64,000 bases of DNA from Pollenia angustigena. Its lineage: Eukaryota > Arthropoda > Insecta > Diptera > Polleniidae. Every line of letters begins with the position of its first letter. Within the stretch, counting starts at the first letter, position 1. The stretch lies in contig OV884057.1 of the NCBI GenBank assembly GCA_930367215.1, forward strand, positions 248,646,830 through 248,710,829, given 5' to 3'. Position numbers and translations under genes: made by a program. Below, one piece after another: positions 33,434 through 44,695 of the stretch. Below the pieces are notes generated by a model, which was not told the origin of the DNA, did not search any database, and was given only the letters and a program-made list of their open reading frames with translations.

Positions 33434-36400
33434 ATGGGTATTCCAGATATACGACAACTAATAACAGTTGAATTTGAAGTGTATGGTCATGTACAGGGTA
33501 AGTTTTTTTTTTATAATCAGCCATGTTCTGAAAATCGAATCCGAGTAAAATTTAAAACGAACAAATTTCGAAAACGATGCGTTTCTGAAAGTCTATAAAA
33601 ATATGACCTTTGTATACTTCGCACTTTACCATCGACCGTCGATTTAAATTTCAGTTGTTTTCGATTTCCAGAACACGGCCGCATATGTTTAAGGCTCAGT
33701 TAGCCAAGAGTAACACTAACGTTGCAAATCAGCTGATTCATTTTGTTGTATGTAAATCAATTAGAACGATTATAGTAAGCAGTAAGATGTCACCTCTCAA
33801 TCTGTAAGTCTTACTTTTTTACGGAAAGGGGAAGTTACTGTTACTCTCCGCTAACTGATTCTTTATCAATGAATGGCAGATGAGTTTCGATCTTAAATTT
33901 TTTTAAAGTTTTATAGCAAAACTGTAGTCAAGGTAAAGATTCGAATTTGGAACAATTGTATAGAACTTGATACAACCGATTTGCATGATTGCACGAAGAT
34001 ATTAATCTTTTCTGAACACGTAAGAGTGCTATATTCGGCTGTACCGAATCTTTGATATCCTTCACAAATTTAAAATATAGCAAAGTATCTCTGTCCATAA
34101 AAAGCTTAACTGGACCAAATTTTACCACAATATCTAAAGCGTGGGTCAACCAAAACGAACTTGTAAACAAACCAAAAAGTTTTTAGAGAATTATGTATGT
34201 TAATACTGTTTTTTATTATTATAGAAGGATATATGACAATTACGAGGTGAAACAAAATATCGGCCAAATGCTCGCCATGGCTTCGGTGGCATCATCTAAC
34301 CGATGGCCCATATTTTCAATGACTCTGAGACATAATTGTGGTCCAATGTCGTTAATGTGCCGAATTATCTTATCCTTTAGCAATTGAATTGTTCTTGGCT
34401 TATTGACGTACACTTTTTCTCTTAAATATCTCTATAGAAAGAAGTCCAACGGTGTCAAATCACATGATCGTGACGGCCAATTAATATCGTCACTACGTGA
34501 GATAACACGGCCATTGAGTTTCTCGCGCAAAAGGCCATTGTTTCGTTGGCTTTTTGGCAAGTGGGACCATCCTGTTGGAATCACATATCGTCCAGGTTCA
34601 TGTCCTCAATTTTTGGCCAATAGAAGTCCGTTATCATCCCGCGATAGCGAACACCATTCACTGTTACTGCTTGGCAGGCCTCATTTTCAAAGAAGTACGG
34701 CCCGATGACGCCACCAGCCCATAAACCGCACCAAACAGGTGTTTTCACATTTTCTACAGGCCCGGTTTGCTGAAATTTGCGCACAATTCTCCTGATTGTG
34801 GACATATGTGCTCGATTATGCTGACCAAAACTATTTTTAAAAGGCTTCGACAATCTTTACGCGCTGCTCTATTGTGTAGCTGTCCATGGTTGAATTTGCC
34901 AAACACTAAAACAAAGAAATGTCAAATTAAGCTAACGGCTTAAGCGTATTTTGATGATTTCCTGTTTAAGGCGTACTAAAGTGTTGTCGGGAAGTGGGCT
35001 TTATATGGGGCGTATGGGAAATTATAGACTGATCTTCACGATAATTGGCAGCGTAATTTCTAGTCTTATGAAACTATGACACATCAAATGTTACTGCAAT
35101 ATCATTATTCGTTAAAGTTTTAAACTGTTGTAGACGAAACTTTATTGCAATTGCATTATTCGTTATGGTTTACGGCGAACTAAAGTGTTTTCAAAAATGG
35201 GGCTTTATATAGGGAATATTGTAAATTCACGTAATTCAGCGAAGTTATTTCTAGGCTTATAAAACTGCGACAAACCAAATTTGATTACAATAGCATAATT
35301 CGTTAAAGTTTGGGCGTAGTTAACTGTTTTCCGGGTGTAGGCTTTCTATGGAGCCTATGGTTTATTATGGACCAATGTTCACGAAATTTTGTAGTATGTT
35401 TCTTGTCATTTCATGTCAAAATCCAGTGTCAATCCGTGCATTCTGCCACCAATTATGTATGCAAGTCTTTGTAAAAAAAAACAATTTTTAGGGCGGCTGC
35501 TCCACATTTGGACTTATAACTTTTATCTTACTGAAATGATTTTGCTGGATTTCAATCCCAAGCTGCTTGTTGTTTTCTTTTGAGTCGTTCAAAAGTAAGC
35601 GTGATTTCAACAGATGGATAGACAGCAGGGCATGGCTTAGAATTACTCAAGTCCCTAGAATATATATACTTTATGAGGTTTTAGATGAATATATAAAAGT
35701 CTCACATGTAATGACAACTTAGTAAACCCTAACCAAATTGGACTCTTATCGCATTAGCTTTTTTTCAACAGATGGATAGACAGAAGGGCATGGCTTAGAA
35801 TTACTGAAGGACCCAGAATATATATAGTTTATGAGGTTTTAGATGAATACCTGACACCTGACAATTTGTTGTCAGACCAACCGTCAAAGTCTATACATAT
35901 AAAAAAAAACTCTAAAATTTTTGTCAGCGTTTTTTTATATGAAGTTTGACGTTTATTATGACAAGAAATTGTCAGGTGAAGACCCAATGTTATAAAAGTC
36001 TCACATGGAATGGCAACTTAGTATACCCTCATTCACCACAAGTGGTGAAGTGTTGAGTACTAAATTGGACTCTTATCGCCAAAATACCTTTTAAATGGCC
36101 AAACAATTTTTTTTAATATACATACATACATACATATGTATGTATGTGATTATTATGTTTGTAATTAAATAAATCCAATAGTAAAACATAGTTTTTTCCA
36201 TTTTTGTTTTACTTTAATATTACAAACTTTATATTTCACAAAAACCATTGCTCAAAAGCAACATGAAATTTAATTTTTCAATGTTTAATTTATGTATGGA
36301 GCATTTTTGTCATTTGACGGTCTACTTTGATTTTTTCGTATTTACCTACTTAAAATAATTTTAATATAAAACAAGACTGATTTGCATATAAAAGTAACAG

Positions 36401-39400
36401 TTCTTACTGTAAAGGGCCAAATATTTTTCCTTTTCTTTCTTTTGTATATATTTTTCTTTTCTTATTTGTATATTAGTTTTAAGATTAGAATTAGTTGAAA
36501 TTGATTTCCCTTTTTTGGAAATGTTATGTTTAATGTTAAGAATATATAAGGAAAACATATGTGATACAAGAAAATTGCTATGTAAATATAGGCTGTATTG
36601 GAAAGTCCATGTAAAATACTAAAGTATGTAAGGAAAAAAGTTAATTTTAAGTTCTATGTTAAGATCAAACATGTATATGAATTTTGGAAACAATAAAAAT
36701 GAAATGAAATGTAAAGGGCCAAGTAAACAATAAAAAAAGTTTGACAAAACCAAACAGGATGTTTTTGTGAATATTTTTGATTTTCATATATGTGTGGTTT
36801 TTTTGGTCCTGTACAAACAAAACAATTTCGTAAATAAAAGTATTGTTCGAAAAAGTAAGAAAATAACATTGAGAAATGTTTTAACCGATTTGTTTCCTTT
36901 ACTAGTTCCCCGAAGATGTACGCTTGTCTGCGGGAGGCCAGAGTCTCTGGCGGGAATCGAACCCGCGACTCCTGCACTGATAGACTAGCTCACTACCAGC
37001 TAGTTAAATTTTGACCTAAAAGGGCCAACATAGATTTCTAAAGGGCCATCAAACGTTCAAAAGTGCCAAAAATGGCCTAATTGTGGCACGTTTTGCATCA
37101 CTGATTCGCATCGCAAAAGAGAGTAGCCCCTTTCTGAAAACAATTTTGCGCCCTATTTGTTTTAAAAAATAAACTTTTTTTAGAACAACAACGTGTACGA
37201 TCATTTTAGTTAATTACACTTTCACATTGTAAAACCATGTGTACACAAACACAGGAATAAAGTTAATCAGCAAAACACTCGCAGCTTCTTTTTATTATTT
37301 TACCCTGAATTATATATAATATAAAAATATTTATTTGTTTGTGCAACTTATTAAGAAAGTAAAACGCATACATATATTTTAAGAGGAGAACATACGCCCC
37401 GCAGATAGTAGCTAGCATACATAATATATGTATGTAATCTCCAACTTATTTTTGCATTTGAAGACAAAAAAACATTTTGCAATTTTGTAAACATTTTCGT
37501 TGTTTTTCTATTTTAAAAATAATTTTGCTGAATGCAAAAGCTCAGTCTGTGTTCATACGGCTCTTGACATGATTGCTACTTTATAGGCGAGAGGGACGAG
37601 GGGAAAAGAAACGAGTACACAGATGCATGTACTGTAGGGCTGCCAGAAGTTTGAACCTATCAACCAGGACACAGAAAAAATGGATAAATAATTACACCAA
37701 CAAAAAGTTTATTAAATTAATTTAATTTGGTTACGGTTCTGGTGTAAGAAATGTTCTTTGCACTGTTCATAACAGTGCAATAGTCGAGTTAGCCAACTGT
37801 TTGTATCCAAAACAGATGGCGCTAGAAACATTGTTTTGCAAACCAAGTACTATAGTGCAAGAGTAGTGTTAACTCCTCATTATCTCATAATAAGTAGTTT
37901 CGGGTTACACCACTTCTGCGCTGATAGTCCCATATATAAAAAAAAATTAACTTCATGTACATAAAAATCATGAAAAATAATAAAAAGTTGAGCTTAAAAT
38001 GTTCTAAACTATAATACTTTTCAGAAGATTGCACTTTTTCTAGAACTGAATTTCGGTCTTTGATATAGTTATAAAACAGGCAGCATGTCATATAAAAATT
38101 AAACTTACATTGAATAATACTCTCCAGTGTTTCAGTCTTTAACGAGTTTCTTTCTTTAGTCCATTGAGCAGACAAAGTACTCAACTTGAAAAAATCAAAG
38201 TCTTTTGATTCTTCTTTAACCAACACGACAACTGTCAAACTCATCAATTGACAAAGCCATATACGCTTTGATTAGGACAACAACCGACTCAGTTGACAAT
38301 TGAATTGAAACGTGTATGGGCTGCTTTAGAGAAAGCAATTTGTTATCGGTTTTCGATTACCTATAAAAGTTGTTTACACGGTATAACTTTTTACAGCACC
38401 TAGCTGAAACAAAATTTGAAAGACGTTTGAGTCTTATCTAATATTATTGAAAACTTTTAGTTAACCGACGTTTACGCCACATAACACTTGAATTTAATTA
38501 AAGTTGTTAACACAATTGCCTTGTTAGCAGTTAGCAAATCTTAAACATTGTAAACAACTAAAACCAACAAAAAACAAATTTTTTGTCTTGACCTGTACAA
38601 AAAACCAGGACAATTTAATAGTGGACCAGGACACCAGGACAAGTAGTCCTAAACCAGGACAGTCCTGGAAAACCAGGACGTATGGCAGGCCTAATGTACT
38701 GTCTTTACGTTTTGCTTTTTCATTCGTTGTTTAATTTTGTTATTGTTTTCAATATCAAAAAAGCACATGTCTTCAACATGACATGAATCATTTGAACGCC
38801 AATTTATGTTTAAAGAAGAAAAAGGAAGAATCTTGTCAATAAGACATGAGCCGTATGAACTCAGACTAAAGACAAACTTGTTATCAGCTGTTTAATTGAA
38901 CGTAAAATTGACAAACAAATGGAAAGGTAAAATTGAAAGCAATCTTGTGGTCAATTTAAAAATTATAATTGTGTAAGTAAAAAGGTGAGAGTGTTTTGCA
39001 AATTAAAAGGATTTGAACGGCAAAACTTGATCGTGTGGCCTCCAATTGAGGGAGAAGACGGTTTTACACTGCTAGTTTAAATACCCTCAAAACTTTTTTG
39101 CCAATTCACCTATACTTTTTTAATTTGAAACAAATTTGCATACAGTTTCTCTTTAAAGTTATGTTGTTCAATTTCATTCAAGTAAAGTATTAATGCATTC
39201 AACATTTATACTATTTCATTAACTTTATAACGATTTTTTATGTAGCCGATTATCAATTAAACCATATAAACTTTATATATACTGTAAATAATAAACACTA
39301 GCTGGGTTTCCTTTTCTCTACTCCTGCCAGCGAAATATGAAACCTGGTAATGTACATAGATTTGTAGTCTGTTGTTTCTTCAAATGTTTGAAAGCTCTTG

Positions 39401-42400
39401 AACTTCGAACAATTATAAAACCTATTGTATCTTCCAGACTATCAGTAACATACTGTCGAAATTTTATAAAAATCGATTAGGTGTCTATATACATACTTAT
39501 TTTTAACTGAAGTGCAAGGTTAGGTCAATTGGTCCTATGTTACCTGGCTGCTAATATTATCACTCCCAGTCGATTCAATAAAGGTATTGATCCCGCTTAA
39601 ATCAATATTAGGGAGACACATTTTGTCTCCAAGGGTTTTTCGGTCAAACAGTTTAAGTCTTAGATCTTCGAATGCCGGACAATTAAAAAAGAAGTAGTTT
39701 CGTTGACTCTTCCTTCTCCTCGTCGCCGCAACTTCTACATAGGTATTTGTAAGAGTGCTCTAGCCTTTGGGCGCGACTCCCTATGGGCCAGTGGTCAGTT
39801 ATAACCGCAATAATGTTTCTGAGGTGATGTCTGGACAGCTCATCTATTATGAGCCAGATTTTCCTGATTTTCCCCAGGTGGTTTCATCAAGCCATCTCTG
39901 ACCGGCAATAATATGAAGGTTAGGTTAGGTTAGAGTGGTCGGTCAAAAAGACCCCGCATAGACCAAATAGGTCCTTAGCGTTACCACGTTGTACGATAGT
40001 CCACAGAAGAATATTAGAAAAAGGTCATGTAATGGTACTCAGAGTACCCCACACTCTCTTGACGAATGCCAGGAGTCTCATTAACCCAATTCCGGAGACT
40101 TCCCCGAGACTTTGGAAGTAATGATCCCCCAGACAATTTGCCCTGGAGCGCACGAGTGCCGGGCAGTAGCAGAGTAAATGCTCCACTGTCTCCTTTTCCC
40201 CTGGTACCCCACAGAATCTACAATTGTCACTATTCAACCGCCCGCCCTCTGGGCGTATACCGCAGTCCAACAATGACCCGTAAATAAACCTACCAGAAGT
40301 CTACAGTTCCTTCTCGATAGCGACAGAAGAATTTTTGTCGACTCCGGATCATAGGATCCCCACATTACCTTGGAGACCCTGCACGTTCTGGTGTTTTCCT
40401 AAATCGCCTCTGATCTCCTCCGTATAGCAGAGTCAGTATAGGAGGGATATATTCTGAATTGGAGCCGGAATGGCCATCACCCTATCGTATGGTAAATGGA
40501 CCCCACGTTTCGCCAATTCGTCCGCCTTCTATGCCCTGGTGGCCGCGTACCCAATAGATGTGAACTCTCCTATTCGTACAGAGTCCATCCATCGGGTCCC
40601 TACACTCCTGGACGATCGAAGAGTATGAATAATCAGCGGTTATCGCCCTGATCGCCGCCTGACTATCGATGAAAAAATTCACGTGCGAGTTCCCAGTAAT
40701 GGAATTACGTGCCAAATCAGCAGCCATCTTGGCCGCAAATATCTCCGCCTGGAGCATATTCCGGTACGATTTCTTATTCAATGCCGTCCACCATACAAGT
40801 ATCCCGTAGAGTAAGATTGGTCTCGCCACCGATGTGTAGAACCAATGTGTAAGAGCAGGGGTTAGACCCCACGTCTTGTCCAGCATTCCCTTACATGCGT
40901 AGAGCGCATTCGAAACCTTTTTCACCCTCTCCTCCACATTCAATCTCCACGACAGTTTGCTATCCAGTATTACTCCCAGGTACTTTGTGTGGTATTTAAG
41001 TTCCAGGCTAGTACCCCCTAGTTTAGGTTTCCTCCATGGACCAACTTTGCACCTCTTCGTAAGGTTCAATAATATGAAACTTGTGTGGAAAAAGTTGCTT
41101 ACTCCTTGGGAGTGAAACATCTATATCATATGTTTAATCGTTTTGATTCAAAGTGGTGCATGCATGTGCCAACGACTCCGCCATACAGTTTCCATGTATG
41201 TCCCTGAGTTCGGGGACCGACTTAAGGGTAACCACTGAATGTCTCGCTAGCTCCTCCCGAGACCTCAGGCATTCTTGGAAAATTCTCGATGTGATGAACA
41301 CATTCTCCAAGTGAAATGCAAATAAAATAGTATTTTTAATACATAAATATTTTGGTTACTTTTTATTGCATTTGGTGACTCTATTTTTACATTTTGGTTA
41401 CAATTTTTTTTTTGTATTGGCAACACTGATGGAGACACGTTTTTTCCGGAAGGAAGTATCTTTCGCAATACGAAATCGATTATTGACACAATAATATTTT
41501 TCATTCAGGCAATACATGTGGTGTATTTCTATGTTTGCTGTACAGCATGTAATAAATTTATGTACAATGTATAAATCATTCCGAAGCTTGCAGAATTAAC
41601 AAATATATGATGAATGAACTTGCTACATATGTACATAAGTATATTGGTAAAAATAACACAAGTGTTTTATTTTTTTTAGTACACAAGTTAAGGGAACACA
41701 ATTATGTAGTTATAAACAAAATCAAAACAAATTTCTTTTCATCTTCTTTTTTAATATAATTTTATTCACTGAAAAATGTTTTAAAAACAAAATTATCTAT
41801 CTTTAAAAAAATTTTGAATAATGCAAATTAAAAAAGAATTCCTGTCATCATGATAACATATTGTAATGTAAATATTGTATGCAAAATTCAAGACTTTTTT
41901 ATAGAATAAAATAGAAAAGAAAGCCGCTCTTGATTTTAATTCATAACATTTCAGCATTTGTTAAAAAAATCTTTAAAATTAAAAACAAACATAAAAAATC
42001 CATTTTTTCTAAATACAAACTTTACAGTTTTTATCAGTAGATCAAATTAGTGCAGCTTTAAATTTGAAATAAAAAAATCCAAGTTTATAGATAAATAAAT
42101 AACAAAAATTAAAAAAAAAATCCATTTAAGAATTTATTTATTTCAGGTTGTTATTTTACCAAATTCACACGTGACCTATGCACCAAGGCTGGTATAATGG
42201 GTTGGGTAAAAAATTCTAAGCAAGGAACCATTGTGGGTAAAATGCAGGGACCTAAAGAAGAAGTGGACAAAATGTAATTCAGATCTACTTAAAATATACA
42301 AAATTTTAATTATTTAAAATAAATTATTTTTTTTATTGCAGGATTGAATGGTTATCGACAAAAGGATCTCCCGGTTGCCAAATTGAAAAATGTGATTTAC

Positions 42401-42456
42401 GAAATATGGGTACACTAAATCGTTTAGATTATAAATCATTCGAAATTAGGTTTTAG
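33434..42456 (+). CDS. Acylphosphatase-like protein, three exons
   Basis: Exons 33434-33497, 42147-42273 and 42342-42456 join in phase (junctions G|GT and AT|G), with GT-AG introns; the protein is about 101 residues, the usual acylphosphatase length. ATG at 33434 is the first in frame and is followed by a short polar leader before VEFEVYGHVQG, the family's phosphate-loop motif. Asn of KNSKQGTI (substrate-orienting Asn of the family) is kept, and the ending LDYKSFEIRF fits. The family consensus G-x-V-Q-G-V-x-F-R has Arg as the phosphate-binding residue; here the loop reads GHVQGCYFTKFT, with Thr (codon 42158-42160) in the Arg position. Family activity is hydrolysis of acyl phosphates in the cytosol; this paralogue may be inactive or altered. 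Intron 1 is about 8.6 kb and filled with repeats; intron 2 is 68 nt. Confidence 0.9.
34240..34887 (-). pseudogene. Mariner-like transposase with internal deletion
   Basis: ATG at 34887. The start (SYTIEQRVKIVEAF) is the family N terminus, then a frameshift, then the helix-turn-helix GQHNRAHMSTIRRIVRKFQQ. After VENVKTP the text jumps to VWCGLWAGGVIGPYFFEN, so the region holding the first catalytic Asp is missing. It continues with the second catalytic block (LDDMWFQQDG) and CDLTPLDFFLW with the third Asp. Stop at 34240-34242. Non-functional. Confidence 0.85.
35850..35990. repeat. Small inverted-repeat insert in a duplicated segment
   Basis: The segment GATGAATA-TATAAAAG is intact at about 35684-35699 but split at 35849/35991 by 141 bp with inverted CACCTGACAATTTGTTGTC / GACAAGAAATTGTCAGGTG arms. 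No TSD is visible. Confidence 0.65.
36925..37003 (-). repeat. tRNA-like head, probably of a SINE
   Basis: On the minus strand: CTAGCTGGTAGTGAGCTAG (A-box region), then GCGGGTTCGATTCCCGC (exact B-box GGTTCGATTCC at 36953-36963 inside a 5-bp T-arm stem). No acceptor stem pairs, so it is not a functional tRNA gene; tRNA-derived SINE heads look like this. The likely body runs toward 36560. Confidence 0.6.
37552..38870. repeat. Candidate inverted-repeat host element of the hAT copy
   Basis: GTCTGTGTTCATACGGCTC at about 37550 mirrors an inverted GTCTGAGTTCATACGGCTC ending near 38870. TSD unclear. The hAT element at 37635-38693 sits inside it. Confidence 0.6.
37635..38693. mobile_element. hAT-type element, about 1.06 kb, no transposase
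   Basis: Ends TAGGGCTGCCAGA / inverted TAGGCCTGCCATA with a perfect 8-bp duplication ATGTACTG at 37627-37634 and 38694-38701. ACCAGGACA repeats cluster near both ends. A 120-codon minus open frame inside (37885-38247) has no recognised domain. Confidence 0.9.
38871..39516. other. Non-coding intronic stretch
   Basis: Within the acylphosphatase intron; no feature recognised. Confidence 0.45.
39517..41290 (-). mobile_element. Older LINE (RNase H-bearing), split by a younger LINE
   Basis: Two minus-strand pieces: 41290-41079 encodes an RNase H-like stretch (EELARHSVVTLKSVPELRDI, HGNCMAESLAHA), and 39905-39517 encodes the C-terminal CCHC-type region (LCRSCGDEEKEES..NCPAF) and ends at CCTAACCTT. 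Removing the younger insertion joins them across TTTCATATTATTGCCGG. 5' boundary undefined. Confidence 0.7.
39918..41066 (-). mobile_element. Younger 5'-truncated LINE with (CTAAC)n tail
   Basis: Flanked by a perfect 12-bp duplication CAATAATATGAA (39906-39917 and 41067-41078). The minus-strand 3' end is three CTAAC-type repeats rather than poly(A). It encodes an RT thumb region (KYLGVILDSKLSW, LLYGILVWWTALNKKSYRN), then, after an internal deletion, an RNase H core (AEIFAAKMAADLARNS, FFIDSQAAIRAI, WVRGHQGIEGG), and after a frame change a Cys-His knuckle (CRFCGVPGEKETVEHLLCYC). I-like or Loa-like RNase H LINEs have this layout; the copy is dead. Confidence 0.9.
41432..41545. repeat. Dispersed repeat, also at 58536-58642
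   Basis: The block GGAGACACGTTTTTTCCGG ... GGTGTATTTCTATGTTTGCTG is repeated in diverged form at 58536-58642. Its class is unknown. Confidence 0.6.
41546..42146. other. 3' end of acylphosphatase intron 1
   Basis: AT-rich, ends with a good acceptor (TTTATTTCAG) at 42146. Confidence 0.6.
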
Positions 42457-42784
42457 TCCAAATTTTTTGCTTAATTTATAACACAAATATTCATAAGACT
42501 AAAAAATCAATTAACTTTTGAAATTTAAAACTGTTTTGATTTGTATATTTTTTTTGTAATAAAATAAAATTAAAGCTCAAAAAAAATTTTAAAATAAGCC
42601 CTGAAGTGTTGAAAATTAAATTCGAATGAAAGTGCAATGGAACAATACATATTAATACAATTAATTATATAGGGTGTTCTTTTTAGCTGCGTGAGAACTA
42701 TCGATATCAATAACTATAATTAGGCAGCAGAGAATGCCGAACTCTGTTTTCTGTTTTCTGTTTCGGTACATTAAGGTTTGGCAA

Positions 42785-43145
42785 GTAATCACGAATCATT
42801 TAACGATAGAACAACGCTTCCAAATTGTGGAAATTTACTTTTAAAAAAAGAAACCTGTTCGCAAAATTGATAGAGCACTTCGTCGATTTTACGAAGCTCA
42901 TTTCACATTTTTTCCGTATTTAGAGCGAAGACAATCCTCAAGCCGTTAACGAATCACCATAAGATCAATAGAAATTGGCTGATTAATGCAGTTTAAACGC
43001 TCTTTCAAAATGAGCAAGAACCTGCCGGCACGGTGAGTGGTGAGCGCTTTAGAGCAATGCTGACTGAATTTTTGTTTTCTAAAACTTGGCAGCTAAACAT
43101 CAACGACATTTGGTTCCAACAAAAGATAAATTCAATCAGCTGACT
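42785..43145 (+). pseudogene. Mariner-like transposase relic, plus strand
   Basis: HLTIEQRFQIVEIYF (N terminus of a second mariner lineage), KIDRALRRFYEAH-like continuation, then a jump to NDIWFQQKINSIS just before a stop at about 43141. Where DMWFQQDG is expected, the catalytic Asp has become Lys, and most of the middle is gone. Confidence 0.7.
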
Positions 43146-43399
43146 TCCTTTTACTTGGAGGTAGGCATGAAAGGATACGAGTAAATACAAGTATATATTC
43201 GATACTTTTATATAAGCACCAAGTATTTTTGTAATTGATATTTAGCAACCAAGTAGTATCGGTAAAAAAAATACTCGTTATCGGTCAAAAGTAATCGTTT
43301 CACTTTGGTATAGAAATTAGTCCTAAATTTTTGATTATTTTCCAAAGCTGGAGCAACAGTAACGGTATCAAGAAACCGTTTGACCAGTAAACACATAGA

Positions 43400-43760
43400 A
43401 ACCACATATCGTCTCGGTACATTTTCTCAATTTCTGGCTATAGGAAGTCCGTAACCATCTCGCGATAGCGAACACCATTCACGGTAATTGCTTGGCCGAC
43501 CTCATTTTCGAAGAAGTACGGGCCGATAACTCCGCCAGCCGCAGAACTAACTGGGCGAGCATGCACATGTGTTTTCCCATTTCCTACAGACCCGGTTTTC
43601 AGAAATTTGCCCACAGTTCTTCCGATTGTAGAAACATTTGGTCGATTATGCTGACCAAAAACATCACGATGAGCACGAAATGCATTTTGATTGAACGCCC
43701 ATTTTCGTAAAAGGCTTTAACAACATTAACGAGCTGCTCAATTGTGTACCTCTAAATGGT
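43400..43760 (-). pseudogene. Mariner-like transposase relic, minus strand
   Basis: Same lineage as 34240-34887: YTIEQLVNVVKAFYENG-like start near 43750, then a fused KTGSVGNGKT-AGGVIGPYFFENEVGQA passage, then DDMWF near 43400. The HTH-to-core junction lacks the same part as in the 34240-34887 copy. Stops and shifts are present. Confidence 0.78.
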
Positions 43761-43893
43761 AGAAAATGTCAAATACTGAAACAAAGAAAGGTCAAATTAA
43801 GCTGCGCAAAAAACTTGACGCTAAGGTGTGACAATGCAGTTGACATCTTGGATTATGGTTTTACCACCTCTTATTATATATTAATTAATTAAA

Positions 43894-44264
43894 AACAAGT
43901 AAGAAAGTATAGCCGGTCAAGCCCGACCGTATGATACCCTACACCACAGTATTTAAAAACAAATTTTTGAGAGTTTATGGCTATATAAATAGGAATTTAT
44001 CTATTTTTTAAATTTCATCACAATCGGTTTGATAGTTTCTGGGAAGCAGAAATTGCCCCTATTTGGCCCATTTTCAATAGGCTTGATCCTTTTGGTAATA
44101 AGAACCTATGTGCCAAATTTTATTATACTAAGGTTAGATGGACAGCCAGCCAGCCAGCCGGACGGACATCGTTAGATCAACTCAGAAATTGATTCTGAGT
44201 CGATCGGTATATTTTAAGATGTTACACACATCAGCATAAACATCCACTATTGTGGTGTGGGTAT
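43894..44264 (-). mobile_element. DINE-like repeat family B, inverted copy
   Basis: Plus strand begins AAAACAAGTAAGAAAGTA (reverse of the TTTCTTACTTGTTTT tail) with GGTCAAGCCCGACCGTATGA, and ends at a reversed head, CACTATTGTGGTGTGGGTAT. It holds the CAGCCAGCCAGCCGGACGG microsatellite and only about one tandem unit. Confidence 0.82.
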
Positions 44265-44429
44265 AACAAAATACATATTTGCACGCAGAGAAAAAATATG
44301 GTTGGGCATGGTTACGGCAACAAAACTATGTTTATTGTAACAATATATTGTTGTCGTACACAAATAATTGTTATTTTTATTAAATATCAACAATATAAAT
44401 TGACCATTATTCGACCTTTACAAAATTTT

Positions 44430-44460
44430 ATTAGTATTATTATTTAATTAAGCTTGAGGT

Positions 44461-44506
<46 letters not shown>

Positions 44507-44695
44507 AACAAATTATTTTTATTTAATCCAAAAAAGAATTTTTAATTCTTTGTCAAACATTCAAGAAAAAACCCTGAAGAAGGCACACAACGGAGTGCCG
44601 AAATATTGGATTAAATAAAAATAATTTGTTTTTTATATAAAAAAAAAAAAAAAAAAAAAGAGACCTCAAGCTTAATTAAATAATAATACTAATAA
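44430..44695. mobile_element. Palindromic Penelope-like fragment with hammerhead-like core
   Basis: About 95-bp inverted arms: ATTAGTATTATTATTTAATT through AGCTTGAGGTCTC, a run of 35 T (44464-44498), and ACAAATTATTTTTATTTAAT, mirrored on the right with 21 A (44639-44659). The loop contains CTGAAGA (44574-44580), a GGCAC/GTGCC stem (44582-44599) and GAAA (44600-44603), the core order of hammerhead ribozymes carried by Penelope-like retroelements. One A separates CTGAAGA from the stem, so self-cleavage is uncertain. Confidence 0.5.

Larger units (their letters stand above)
34007..36062 (-). mobile_element. DINE-like repeat family A, inverted and disrupted copy
   Basis: Plus-strand order is the reverse of copy 1: AGTGCTATATTCGGCTGTAC near 34023, tandem bodies with ATAAATTATGG/GATCTTCACG phrases from 34975, AGTCGTTCAAAAGTAAGCG near 35584, and the head TACCCTCATTCACCACAA near 36032. 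A mariner relic (34240-34887) splits it, and the head region is partly duplicated (35608-35760 and 35768-36080). Confidence 0.7.

Noticed and set aside
36925..37003. Functional tRNA gene
   Set aside because: Good B box and T stem, but no acceptor stem or proper anticodon arm; treated as a SINE head.
39916..39935. Telomere-like (TTAGG)n run
   Set aside because: Only three units, and it forms the exact 3' tail of a LINE bounded by a 12-bp TSD; flies lack TTAGG telomeres.
44464..44498. Assembly gap or vector poly(T)
   Set aside because: The T run pairs with an A run in matching inverted arms, so it belongs to the palindromic element.
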